Shown one piece after another: positions 44,939-56,626 of a stretch of 64,000 bases of DNA. Within the stretch, counting starts at the first letter, position 1; each line of letters opens with the position of its first letter. The position numbers and the translations under genes are program-made. The stretch is taken from positions 992,001 through 1,056,000 of the forward strand of contig JAJEKV010000113.1 in NCBI GenBank assembly GCA_021234155.1. Direction: 5' to 3'. Below the pieces are notes generated by a model that saw only the letters and a list, made by a program, of their open reading frames with translations, was not told the DNA's origin and searched no databases. This DNA is from Isoetes taiwanensis. Its lineage: Eukaryota > Streptophyta > Lycopodiopsida > Isoetales > Isoetaceae.

Positions 44939-46839
44939 ATTGACAATGCCACGTGTCAACATAAAAATACACCATGGACAAAAAGATCGACCCTGTTTCT
45001 ATATTGTTCTTGTAGCTGCTCTAGATGACTATCAATGGCTTAAAATCAGGGGAGATTTTTGACAAAATGCCTGACTGGAATGTAGCAAGTTAGAATGCCA
45101 AGGGATGCTTCCAATCTATGTAGCCTCTTTAACCATATTGCATGATGTACATATCCAACAAACCCTTTTGAAAAGAGAAATGGTCCAAGTTCACATTCTT
45201 TACCTTGGATTCGAATTTGATGTTTGAATAAAAAATGTTCTTACCAAAAAGAAATGCTCTTACCAAGATGTACAACTTATGTGGAAGTCCGAACAACGCT
45301 GCATGGATGTATAACAGAATACAAGAGAGATGTGTTCACCTAGAAGTTCCTGATGGAAGCATGTGTTTGTGAAGGGCATCATCAAACTGCTAAAAGGCTG
45401 TATAATGACATGAGGGAAAACATACATACAAAAAGTTCACTTTGTTTGAAATTCATGGAATTTGTGCCGAAACTGCAAATCTCGTAGATGATCAGCAGAT
45501 CTATACCACTGTCTGACATATACCTTTATTGTCTGATATGGTTAAGGATTTAGAAAATGCCCAAATCACTCTCGTTTACATTCATGGTTATGTATAAGCA
45601 ATAGCATATTAAAAAATTAGGCATTTGATTATGCAGCTGAAGGGTGTTCAACAGCAACAATTTGACATAATTTGACTAATTAGTGTATATCCCATAGTTT
45701 GGCATCCTTTCAAAGGGAAGAAATAGCCATATCCATAATGGGAGATGGACAATAAATGCTATGTCTGAGGATTATTGATGTATTAAACAATGGCGAATTA
45801 AACAACAGTACACCAAATATTGTGATAATCAAATACAATTACAATATTGCACGATAACTATTTCAAACAGGCTATTCAATTGTTGCAACAATGATATACA
45901 ATCAAACGCAAGTTGCACTGCTTGCGATCCTTGGGAGTGGCAATAAAATTGCAGATATCCCAACAGTGAAATTTGTGCAGGCCTTCATGTAATTTGAAGC
46001 AAGAAATCGGGCAACAAACATATGCAATTTGGTATGATAATAGATGGGCCCAATACCAGAGAGGCTTGAAGCTATACATATTTTACTCATAGCAAATAAG
46101 GAAGGTCCAAGGTACCAATACTTGAACACCTTTGTAAAAAAATATGTATAAAGACAGATGTAGTTTAAGGTTTTGGAGAGTAGCACACAAACATATCTAC
46201 AATGTGGAAGTCTGAACAATATGATGTGGAAATATGAACAATGCCTGTAGGATGTTTTAACACAATACAAGGGTGATGTGTTCCACTAGAGTTTCTGCAC
46301 ACAAATCTACTACATTTGATATTCTTAAAATTTGTGCCAACCTTGCAAATCTGTAGAAGGAATAAGATTACTACAATGGCTAGAATAGTTGCATTGCTTG
46401 CAACTTTTGGTAATAGTCGCGTAAAATTAGAAGATATCTCAAGAGTGAAAGTTTGTACATGCTTAGCAAGAACATCCGGAGAAGCGTCAACACAACCACG
46501 TGATATTCTACCAACAATAAAACATGGCTTTAAAATCATATACATAACTAGGGGATCAGGTACCTACTTAATACAATAGTGTAGCTGCATCCTCAAGACC
46601 CGAACAACAATAAGTATTTCAAAGCAAGTTTGCAGCACATGCAAGCCAAAGGTATTTCAATCAGACTTCGGATGCGAAGTTGTAGTTGCACTGCTTGAAC
46701 CCTTGACAATTGCCTAAACTTTGTAGAAATTCCAAGAGTATAGTTTGTGCATGTTTTCAAAACAAGAATGGAGATATGAAGAAGCAGCAGACACATGCAT
46801 TTTGTACTAATCTAGCAAACACTAAAGAGGCAGCACAAT
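44939..46839. other. No gene recognised; three degenerate repeats
   Basis: Three related stretches (about 45905-46020, 46375-46490, 46680-46790) share the words 'gttgcactgcttg', 'agat(a/c)tc.ca(a/g)(c/g)agtgaaa' and 'tttgt.catgc'. On the minus strand these give 'CTN(Y/F)T(L/V)GIS'-like peptides. They may be very decayed PPR-type repeats, but I cannot prove it. Confidence 0.3.
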
Positions 46840-47262
46840 CTTATAAGTCTAAAGCAGGGGATAGATAGACGAACTTAATTTTCTCTTAGCTGTCAATAAA
46901 ACCTTGAGTTGAAGCACTTTACAAACGATTTAACAAGAGCTCAGACAAGAAATCAAACAGGAAATGATCCTAGAATCAAGGAGTTGCTATTCAAGTATAT
47001 TGTACATAAAATGAACTGACATTGAAATGTTTGGTTGTCTAGAGCAGAAAGTAGAAGGCTAGAGGAGATAGCTTAAATATTTTGAGATCCTGCTCGTATT
47101 GCAAGGAGCAGCATATGTACCAAAAAAATAATGAGGACTAAATGTCGTATAGTTTATCCAAACGAGGCAAACAGCCAGTACATTAGATTGTCAAATGCAG
47201 TACCACCAACATGCAATTGTAATAACTAATATAGCAAAAGAACCACACATCACTCTAGGTCT
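46840..47262. repeat. Dispersed repeat, copy 2
   Basis: Direct-orientation partner of 43390-43785, described there. It is followed within 30 bp by a gypsy LTR start. Confidence 0.75.
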
Positions 47263-47287
47263 CTACAATAGCATGTAAGGCCATGGA

Positions 47288-47640
47288 TGTGACGTCCAAT
47301 ATACAGTCCGAATACGTATATTATATTGCCACGTCACGCGTACATGTCACCATGACAAGTACTTGAGAGCTGTAAAAAGTTGCGCCTAAGGGGCAACCTC
47401 GTATGTTGCATATGTATATTAAACATATGCAATTAGACCCCTTTGCCAAATGGCAAAGCTCCATTGGTCCCTTCTAATCTAAACCTAAAAGGTCATGTAA
47501 CAGGAACGAAAGGGGAAACCCTAAACCTTTTCCATTTTTGCATTTTGGCTTTCTTGGGCCATTCCGGCCAAGCCAAGCTGCTAGGTGCCGCCAAGCTGTT
47601 TTTGAAAGCAACTAAAAACGTAGACCCTAGTCTAAAGTTA
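47288..47640 (+). mobile_element. Ty3/gypsy LTR fragment
   Basis: Starts TGTGACGTCCAATATACAG. The words 'aggggcaacc', a 'gcatatgt' stretch and 'aaccctaaac' follow in the same order as in the minus-strand LTR at 21830-23181. Only about 350 bp is present and no internal domain follows, so it is a solo or truncated LTR. Confidence 0.5.
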
Positions 47641-47715
47641 TAACATGCAAATCAAATAAAGTTCCTATTGAAAAAACATATTGCAAATTGTAAAAATTAG
47701 ATAATGACATGCATA

Positions 47716-48908
47716 GACATCGAATTTTTCTAATTGTCACCTTCTAATAGTTGTATTCTCGGAAAATATTCTATCACGGCAGGTTGGAAAGCACTATATG
47801 TCATGTAGAACAACAGCCAGAAGGCAGAGTTGTATGCCTGGCAGTCACACTTGTTTAGGGCCTTGGTCGAGCCGGTCCTCCTGTATAGGGAAGAAGTGTG
47901 GGGTCCAGTGATATCCCTCACCACCTGGAATGATCTCGAGCAGGTGCAGAAAGCCTTCTTGGCACGAGCCCTTGGGGTAAAGTCCATAGTTCCATACCAG
48001 ATCCTACTCCAGGAGACAGGTTTTCTACCCCTTCAACGGGCTGCATTGGAATGCCATATTATTTACTTCAAGAAGGTGGTCGCTATGGGTGATACACATT
48101 TGCCCAACCTTGCTTTGGTCGTAGCAATGGGTCCCCAACGCCTCAAAGTCTACTAGAAGGACAAGCAAGCTCAGTAGTTCTCATGTTGGGATGTACAGGC
48201 AAACAGATGCGTACATGTACGGACAAAGAAGAATCACAATGCACTGAAGCTGTACCTAGATGCTACTTTCCCTCGCAAGCTCTAGGATGCAGATGCTCTC
48301 GCGCACGTTAAGCCGACACACTATCAGCAGCAAGTCAATCCTAGGCTCTCACAAGAGGCCCACACCAGTACTTGTACACCCATTTGCCCATGAAGAAGCG
48401 CAGACTTATAGCTTCCATTCGCACGGGTGCACACCGTCTCCGCATTGAGACAGGGCGTTGGACTCGGGAAGCACGGGAGGAGAGGCTTCGTCAGTGTTGC
48501 CACCAGGGCGCCATTGAAGATGAATGTCATGCCCTCTAGATCTGCCCAGTGTTTGCCCATATCCGAGTGCGGTATGTTCGCTTACTAGTGCCTAGCCAAC
48601 TGTTGCATGCGTTATTGAATACGGCGTCCGTGGGCTTGTTGGGGTCATACCTCCAGGAGGTTATGGATGCACGGACTCAGTTGTGTCCTCCGAGATAGTA
48701 TTGAATTGTCCTATACAATTGTACAGTGTACCAGCATACTTATTACTGCTAAGTTTTTTCCCTCGAAAACCCTTCGGGGCGAGGGTTTTTTAATCATGAC
48801 AGTAATACGCTTGCTGCTCTCTTTTTGTTTGGGTCCCATAGGCCAATTGGTCTCCGTGGACGATAAAAAATCTATTCTATTCTATTCTATTCTATTCTAT
48901 TCTATTCT
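47716..48908 (+). mobile_element. 5'-truncated LINE with structured 3' tail
   Basis: Coding for the ORF2 end: 'NNSQKAELYAWQSHLFRALV', 'PVLLYREEVWGPVISL', 'QVQKAFLARALGVKS', 'PYQILLQETGF'. In a shifted frame it ends 'HRLRIETGRWTREA', 'CCHQGAIEDECHAL', a TAG at 48537, 'ICPVFAHIRVRYV'. The C-C-H-C spacing is a zinc knuckle as in the LINE at 34960-38082, so they are related. The 3' tail has the double hairpin CCCTCG...CGAGGG enclosing CCC-TTCG-GGG (about 48758-48790), the TTGGTCTCCGTGGACG block and about eight TTCTA units. Only the 3' 1.2 kb was copied. Confidence 0.85.
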
Positions 48909-48990
48909 AAAGCTTTAAGGCCATCATCATGCTGGGCATATGCTTCAATGATTGTAGCCCATGATACCACGTTCTTACGTTGTAATTTAA
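48909..48990 (-). pseudogene. PPR scrap
   Basis: The minus strand reads 'RKNVVSWATIIEAYAQHDDG' followed by LKA, a single clear PPR S/P motif junction. It abuts the LINE tail and nothing else of the gene remains. Confidence 0.65.
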
Positions 48991-49115
48991 GAGAGAGGGC
49001 ACAGAAAGCCATTGAGACACTAGGAGATACAGAATTGAAGGTTGTTTTCTATACTTGGTTACCCGCTTTGTCTCTACGTACAATAAAGTAACTTTATTTA
49101 AACATTTTTCTGTAG

Positions 49116-50900
49116 GGGAGAAAGCTTCAATTTTCTCAATCACAAGCAAAACATCGGCTTTTTATTGGTAATATTTCGAAGTCTTGGGATGATCCTGAGC
49201 TCCAAAAGGTCCTAGCTGAGTAAGGGCCAGGTGTAGAAAGCGTTGAACTGCTAAAGGTATTAGTTAATCCTTTTATCTTGTAATAATGGCCTGTCGGCAG
49301 TCACTTGGTGTTAAATATGCTTCTGACTAGGTTTGAAATTAGAATATTCTATGTAACATTTTCTTGAATTGGCTGCATTTATAATCAAGTCATGCGTTGG
49401 GATGGAAAATGCAGATGTATGCAATTAGTGTATGAAGACTTGATTGTGTTTCAACTTCTTTGAGCTAGGTTGGATTCTCTGATTGGTTTCTTGGAATAGA
49501 AATGTATGTCTAGAAAAGTGTCTACCTTTGTGCTTGCATAAGGAAACTGTTTTCATAAATTGTGAATTTGTGGAGCGTGAAAAATAATCAGAAACTAGTT
49601 TATGCAAAATATAAAAAACACATTGCACGAATTGTAGCTCGTATGTTTAAGTGTGCATCTTTTTCTAAATTTACATCAAATTTGTATATTGTTTTCCACT
49701 TGTTCCTTCTTCCTACTGTTCCCTTTACAACCTTCGGAACATCATAGACTTTTATGGAAAAGGAAAGAGATTTTATATAAGGTGCTGAGTCTTGGAACCT
49801 ATCACATTCCTTGTCTCTTTTTGTAATTGAGTAATTGTTCTTCTATTGGTCCACATGAATTAGCTTGATGGAAATGTATTCCTATCTCAAACTTCTCATT
49901 TGAGGCTAGAGACTTGCCATGGAAGTCAATTCAGAGACAATTGACTTAAGCTATTGCAAAGAAGATTTGAGCTCCATTTTCTGTGGATCGCCTGAAACAC
50001 GCTATAGAGTCCGTGTTCAAGCTGCTATTTTTTTCTACAACCCTGCAATCTTCTTCATTTACTTCATATATACCATGAGCACTAATTCCTTTGTATAAGT
50101 TGATATGCCACTTAAAAAGCCATATAAAAATTGTGTGCAGCTTAGGATGAGGTTGAATAACATCCCTTACATCCTATAGATTATGTCTTGCTCATTACAT
50201 GCTTTGAGTGTCTATGTGGGTTTACTCTGTAACTATGTGGGTTTGCTCCTTGTCACTCTGTAACTAAACATGCTATTGAACATGAAAGAGGAAGCAGGAA
50301 CATGGGCTTTGAGGATTGTGACTGTGCAGGATTACTCCCCCTGAGGAATGGGGGATATGCATTTGCTGAATACTACAATCATGCTTGTGCTGACCATGTT
50401 AGAAGGTTAATGTCGAGATCATCATTTCGGCTGGCAAGCTGGGCAGAACCATGGGCAGGGACAGATAATGTTAATGCCTTAGCTCAGGTGTGTACAGTTC
50501 AGTGTCGTTGAAAAGGACTATATAAAACTTGGAATCTGGTTTACAGGTCCAGGCAGTTTATGTTTGTAATTTATCAGAATCCGCTACTGAAGAGCAACTA
50601 AAGAGTTTATTTGAGCATCATGGTGACATCTCAAAAGTTGTCTTGCCAGCTTCTAAACCTGGGCAGACAAAGAAAGATTTTTGTTTCATTTTGCTGATCG
50701 AAGCAGTGCACTGAAGGCAATAAAGAAAGGGGAAAAGTATGAATTGGAAGGTAAATCCTCCAAATTTTAATAATTTGTCTATTTATTGCCTGTTTCTCTT
50801 TGCAGGCCATCCACTTTCTTGCTCTTTGGCAAAGCCACCATCTGAGAAAAAAAAACAGAGTCTGCATATTCGGGTCAAGGGCAGGCCTTCTGCCACAAAT
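49116..50900 (+). pseudogene. hnRNP-Q/LIF2-like RNA-binding protein pseudogene
   Basis: Exons on the plus strand: 49116-49256, 'KLQFSQSQAKHRLFIGNISK' then 'SWDDPELQKVLAE', a TAA (49221) and 'GPGVESVELLK', the second RRM of plant SYNCRIP-like proteins. 50330-50487, 'GGYAFAEYYNHACADHVRRL', with a two-base shift at its start. 50547-50750, 'VQAVYVCNLSESATEEQLK' and 'LFEHHGDISKVVLPASKPG', RRM3, then a one-base frameshift near 50690 before 'RSSALKAIKKGEKYELEG'. 50806-about 50900, 'HPLSCSLAKPPSEKKK'. Family members bind RNA in the nucleus; Arabidopsis LIF2 is the model. RRM1 and the N-terminus are missing, replaced by a LINE and a PPR scrap. Introns are kept, so this is a DNA-level duplicate, not a retrocopy. 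Confidence 0.8.
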
Positions 50901-53081
50901 TTCTGGGGGGGCTGGTTTCGTCTACGGGCCTGGTTTCGCAAGGGCGGCTGGCAAGAAGCCAATCTAAGGGGTTTGCATGATATCCAGGATCAACGCCTCA
51001 TTTGGGAGATTTGGGAGCATTTTGTAAGTGGGGCGGATCAGAAGGAAAATGATGCGAAGCAGAAGCAAAAAAATGAGGTAGTGGAGACTAACTGAACATG
51101 GTTGCAGCGTGAGGATTCCGCCGCCATAGCCCATAGAGGTGATGCAAGAAAGGAAATTTGTGGAGGAAAGAAGAATGCGGATTTCTATGTTTCGATCATC
51201 TCACAGACAAGTTTGAGGAGTTTACAGTGGATTTCGACATGAGTTTTGCAAGGGTTTTCCTAAAACAAATTAACTAGATGACTTCCTGTATTAACCAGTA
51301 AATCCTTGAATGAGCCGGGAACGTGGTCGTGACACCGGAGAGGTAGTACAAAATGCTAGAAAATAAGCTTTGAAATACCAGAGTAATGTCTTCTAGAGAA
51401 TCTGATGAATGGATTAGGAATTGCAAGCTTTTTCTGTCGTGCAAAACATGCCAGATATATAAGAAGAAGATAGACTCTTTCTGATAAATATGTAAGCTAG
51501 GTCATATGAATAGAGATCTTATGTCACCTCAGAAGTATCCAATTTCTTAATTAACATTCTGCAACCAGTTTATGAAATTCTGCAGCACGAAATCCAGCCC
51601 TAGAGCAAAATTTCCGGTTAGAAAACCTTTCCAGGTTCTAGAGCTTCAGGTTAAGTATACTGATCTCTGACTTTATGCTAAATAGATGATTGAAACAATG
51701 GTATCTTGGCAGAACAGGCTTTTATTAATTTCTGAAAACAAGTTGGAATGTGAAACGCCTTCTGTATAGTATGTCTAACATAAGAATATTTGCAGGCATA
51801 ATTTACGAGCATATGAAGAGACGTACTTGAAATTCTTTTCATTTAGAGATTTATGTTCTGTATTTACACTAATCTATGAAACAAGTTAGAGTGTGGCGTG
51901 GAATCTGAAAACATGTCACAATGTAGCAGAGCAGCATTTTCTTGATCTCTGAAAACAAGTTAGAATGAGGCATGGCTTTTGTTGAAAATATTAAGAATAT
52001 GAACACATGCAGGCAAAAATTTTCAGCATATGCAGAGTCATAGATAGGCTAGAATGAAAAAAGGAACGGCAGGATCAAGTTTTGCATTGTTCTGATCTTG
52101 AGAGTGTTTCTTTTTCTCTGTTGGTTTTGCAAGGCAGATTTGAGGCCTATATGGTATGCTGGATATTGGATGTAGGATGCTTTCTGCCATGGAACAGCAT
52201 GCTAACAGTGCAAGATTATTACACATCTATTTTTCTAGTATGTTCAAAGTCCCAAATATTTAGCTGCTGGTGCTTTTTTTGCGTATCATCTTGTCGATTC
52301 AAGATAGTTAGATGTTATGCCCTATTATAACAATGAAAGACGGAGAAGAACCTTCTCTAACAAATGGTCAGAATATTGCTCAAATTTCTAAATCCAGAAA
52401 TTATTCCGGTATTCAGCAGAGAGTCTGCTCTTCGTTCTGCATGCTGCAAGGCACTGCACCACAGTGTTAATCCAGAACTTTTGGGTGCATGGTGATAGGT
52501 AGCTCACCCAAAAAATAGGAAAAGGAGGATCAAAATCCGGCAGACACAGATGTGGCGATCAGTGTTGGGGAAACTTTGTAGGTCCCATCGGAAAATTGCC
52601 TATGGTTATTTTGATCAATCGGATATCTTGTGTTTAGGGCCGGAAATTTCTATTGTCTTAATAGAAAACCTTAAGAAACCTTGTCGGAAAAATTCCTACG
52701 ATACACTAACCGAACCGGAAAATTTGCGATTTCAACCGGTTGGTTTATAGTGTTCCCCGGACTTTGCCCAACACTGGTGGCGATCACATGCAGATTTTTT
52801 TTTTTTTTGAATGGGTCAATACCCGCCGCCTGCCGGGCGGAAGGGCGATCACGCTGACCATTGACATGGAGAAGGCCCAAAGAAATTTAATCCTCGTTCC
52901 CAAAGAAATGCCTAGAATCAATGACATGGCCTCGAAGTTTTGGTCTTGCATGTGAACCAAAACTTTCTATGTGCTGATTTGAGCAGGTGAAACCGCGGCC
53001 GCCTCAGCCTACTGTGTATTTTGGGACCTCGCTCTTGCGCCGCGGACGACGCTGATGCTGACCCAAAAAAGACTCAAGCCA
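50901..53081. other. No gene; tandem-like repeats and a poly-T retroposon start
   Basis: 51709-51830 and 51928-52045 are about 220-bp spaced copies ('gcagagcag.ttt', 'tctgaaaacaagtt.gaatg', 'gcaggca.aa'). 51290-51345 weakly recalls the TRIM LTR ('aatccttgaatg', 'gacaccgg'). 52795-52810 is a T run followed by 'gaatgggtcaatacccgccg', which in minus orientation looks like a LINE 3' end with poly(A). No functional gene seen. Confidence 0.35.
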
Positions 53082-53467
53082 GATTCACATGGACCTAGTG
53101 GCCGGTAAAGATGACGGTGCCTTAAATCACGCCGCATACCTGGGTGCGAACTCAAATCATATGGGGTCTAAAAGGGCGGTCTCAGCAGCAGCGGTTCTTG
53201 GGGCATCGGCAGGGATTTTGGGTAGGCTCTCCACTGGGCTGGTTTCGATTACCTCCAGAGCAGAATCGGTGGTGACCCTAATCCGATCAAAGATCGGGCC
53301 GCACAAAGGTATTTGGGTTATGAAATTATGCAAATTCGTTTCATGTCCACTTTTCATGACTCTATCTGTAATGTGTAGATGATAGAATCTAGTCCACTTT
53401 TATTTCTTTCTTCATGTTTCTTATTTCTTATTATTCTTCATATAAATTGTACGCACTGAAAGCGAGA

Positions 53468-54712
53468 TGGATCATTATGACTGGATTTATCAAGTGATGG
53501 AGAAGTTGATTATGAGGACCGAACACGGATTGGAGGAACTTGTTGACTACCTAATGCAAATGTGTGCCATGTTCTTGCTTGTACTTGTTAGATGAGCAGA
53601 TGAACAGAGGAAGAAGAGTGTGGTGGATGTACCCAAGGCGTGTTTCTTTCCGGAATGATCCGAGCAAAGTAATCCTTGGCTTCGCTCCGCATAGCTAGTG
53701 AGTATAACTTCGTGAATTTCTATAGAATGAGGGCGATAATTTCGAGAAGTCGCTTCGCCTAGTTGTTCCACACATTATACAAGCCGACTTATCAATTGTG
53801 GTCCGTGAACCAATTGAAAAAATAAAGGCTTTAGCAGTTGTTCTTTTCGATTGGCCCACAATGCAAAGGGTTTTATATGTGCTTTGAAATGTACGTAATG
53901 GGAGCAAGTATCGTTTCATAAGTACACTAAAATAGTGGTCACTATTTTAGCCGAGAAACTTAGACATGACTTCATTAGACCTCCATCCGGTAACAGATCG
54001 CATAATATTATACATGACTTTGAGAGCATCTCAGGTGTGCCACAAGTTCTTTGGAGCCATTGATGGTACTCACATCCCATTCAAGAAGGCACCAATAAGG
54101 AAATGGGGACCCGAGACTATTGGAGCAGACATCATCATTTTTTTCTATAGTGCTACAAGCGGTCTGCGATCCCTCATTAATATTTTGGGATGTTTGTTTG
54201 TGATGCTCGGTGGTGCGATGACACCTAACCATTTCTACAAGTCCCTATTGTTTGCAAAATTGTCTAGGAGACATATATTACGAGGTCCCACAAGGCAACT
54301 GCATGACAGAAGAGTCCAACCATACTTAATTGCAGATCCGGGTTATCCAGCATCTAAGTACATGATGGTCATCAAGAAGAAAAGATTAAATGATCCTGCA
54401 GACACTATTGCGTTTTCTAAACGTCTGTCACAAGCTAGGGTGGTTATAGAGAATGCTTTTGCTCTTCTAAAAGGACGATGGAACATCTTGAGTAGCATGA
54501 CAGTAAAGATGCCCCATGCACCTAAGGTGGTCATAGCTTGCTGTGTGCTTCACAATCTCTTGCAGCTTGAAAATGAAGATGAGTACTTTGACACACTTGT
54601 GTTTCTGTATGGAGCCCTTCCACTTAATCAAGGGGATACAGAACGTATAAGAGAAGGAAAATTACTAAAGGATACAGTGTTTGAGCACATGAAAGCAGAG
54701 CACTTGATTTGA
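53468..54712 (+). pseudogene. PIF/Harbinger DDE transposase
   Basis: The 5' part (53468-53960) is degraded but starts 'MDHYDWIYQVMEKL'. From 53966 the frame is open: 'FFGAIDGTHIPFKKAPIRKW' (first Asp, 54056-54078), 'LIADPGYPASKYMM' (second Asp, near 54335), 'ARVVIENAFALLKGRWNIL' (Glu, near 54450) and 'KVVIACCVLHNLLQLE'. This is the DDE_4 (HARBI1-like) order. The region around GLRSLINILG replaces the usual F..V..G.PGS.HD block and seems altered. It ends with a stop at 54712. The enzyme would cut and paste its own element together with the Myb-like partner. Damage in the N-terminal half suggests it is not functional. Confidence 0.85.
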
Positions 54713-55240
54713 GCACTTGTTTGATTTTACCATAATTTGGTTTTTTTGGATAATATTTGTGATGTGATGTTTTTAAAAAAATGAACTTGGGAGCTAAGGG
54801 CGTATTATTCACCACATAACTTGTTTTGAGCACTTGTTTGATTTTACCATAACTTGGTTTCTTTAGATAATAGTAGTGATGTGATGTTTTTTAAAAAAGG
54901 AACGTGGGCTACTTTGTAACCAAGGCTTATTATTCACCACAATACTTTACTGTTTGCCATTACTCAAGAAACCATTTACAGAAATGTTATAAATCAAATT
55001 CGAACTTGAAGAGACTTAAATAAATGAAATAAACTTTCTTATAAAACCTACAATTCCATATAAAAACCACAATTCCATATAAAACCACAAAAGGACATGT
55101 TCAAAACTTATCAAAACTTACTATTCAAAAAGATCACTCAAGGATGAAGATCCAAAGAACATGGTATTTGAATTGGATGAAGGAGTGTTGCTAGGCATCT
55201 CAGAACCAGTACTGCGACCATGAAGTTGAATTTGAAGCTG
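54713..55240. other. Intergenic between the two Harbinger genes, with a short tandem duplication
   Basis: 'gagcacttgtttgattttaccataa.ttggtt' occurs twice (54709-54744 and 54828-54864), each followed by 'gatgtgatgttttt'. This duplicated 3' region of the transposase gene has no coding role. Confidence 0.7.
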
Positions 55241-55246
55241 CATCTT

Positions 55247-56265
55247 TCATTGAGAGAGCAGCAACTGAAGATCCTCCTTTCTTTTGGAAGCCTCGAGTTC
55301 TAATAACTCTTTGCGTCTCATGGCTTCTTCCCTTTTAGCCTCAGATTCTTTACGTGCCTCTGCTCTTCTATCCTCCGCCTCCTTTCGATGCGCGAATTCC
55401 ATCAGCTTCAGGTCCTTGTGAACATTAGTCACATCTTTCATGGCCTGAGCTAAAATGGTAGCTGCAGCTTTGGCACCCTCCTCGTTCCGTCTGGCTTTCG
55501 TCTTCTTCCCACGAAGGCTAGATCCAGATTTCTTGCGCTCCTTGGGAGCCTGCTTTGCTGGAGGGAAATCAACCTCAATACCCGCTTCTTGCTCATCATT
55601 GTCATCACTGTCATCTAAATAAACAGGAGCTGATTTGGATGTTTGTGGTGGTTTCACCACAACATACTCGAAAGCTGGGGCCTGAGAACTAGCGACTGAA
55701 GTACGATTGCAAAACTTCTTGGTTTTCACATTAGCCTTTAAAGCATTCAAATTTGCATCTGTATGCTTTCGCTTCATCCCACTTCAGAACCCAGACTCCG
55801 TTGATCCATCGGGGAGACCAACCACCTTTGATGATTCCCCAAAAACTCCATCGAATTGGTCAAAAAATTTCCACTCGCTAGGAGTGGATCCAGTTTTAGA
55901 CTCTCTATCCTTCTCCTTCTTGTACTTCTTAACCAAACACTCTACCTTATTCTTGACTTGTTTGCCAGTATAAACAGTGCCCAGAGTCTCATTCAGACGT
56001 AATGGGATTTGCTTCGAAAATTGCCCATTTGGAGCTTATTAACTTTCACATTGGCATACTGCTCCACCAGCATTTCAACTGCAGCATCACGCCATAGGTC
56101 CATCTTCTTGCTGGCATTTGGCTGGCTAAGATCCTCCTCGTCATCCCCATCTCCTTCATCAGATGCTTGATCTTCACATACAGGTAATTGGGTGGAAGGA
56201 ACAACCTCGATTGCGTCTTCTTCATACAGGTCTGATGGGATGCTATTCAAATCCATGGAGGGCAA
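55247..56265 (-). pseudogene. Harbinger Myb/SANT-like accessory protein
   Basis: Starts at 56265 'MPSMDLNSIPSDLYEEDAIE', acidic stretch, 'DLWRDAAVEMLVEQYANVKV' (first helix of a Myb/trihelix domain). A frameshift near 56030 is followed by 'TLGTVYTGKQVKNKVECLVK' and 'KYKKEKDRES', 'SEWKFFDQFDGV' (third helix and the W..FD block), a stop, then 55777-55247 with 'RKHTDANLNALKANVKTKK', 'YLDDSDDNDEQ', a basic region and a long charged helix 'AEARKESEAKREEAMRRKEL'. This is the second gene of PIF/Harbinger elements, which helps bring the transposase to the nucleus and to the ends. Two frameshifts and a stop break it. Confidence 0.8.
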
Positions 56266-56626
56266 AGAGATAGGAAATTGGAGGAAATAGATAAACAGGA
56301 TAGAAATCGATGCTCTGTGGATGAATGGAAGCTTTGTAGATGCTTTATGAGGTATCTGGTACCTGTATTTAACAGCCGATCATGTGAATGCACCCAACAG
56401 CCATGACCGACTTGGAGCAGTCACGTAGGCCGCTGGCCGTAAACAGCAACCGCGGAAGCCGCGTGTGGCCACCTGTGGAATGGTGGCTGCGGCTGCTTGG
56501 GTTGACAGCAACTGTCCTAAGTCATCCCGCGCTTCAAAAAAATGCGTTCATGTGACTGTGCCTTCAGCTGCTTAAATAAATCCCTGCGTTGTTTCAGCGG
56601 AGGGCCAAAAACTTGCCATGTGAATC

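Larger units (their letters stand above)
53082..56626. mobile_element. PIF/Harbinger element
   Basis: Contains the two genes typical of the superfamily in convergent order: a DDE transposase on plus and a Myb/SANT-like protein on minus. GATTCACATGG at 53082-53092 and its reverse complement at 56616-56626 are candidate terminal inverted repeats, partly extended by '..GGCC' words. Size is about 3.5 kb, normal for the group. No clear 3-bp TWA target duplication is visible, so the exact ends are uncertain. Confidence 0.6.
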
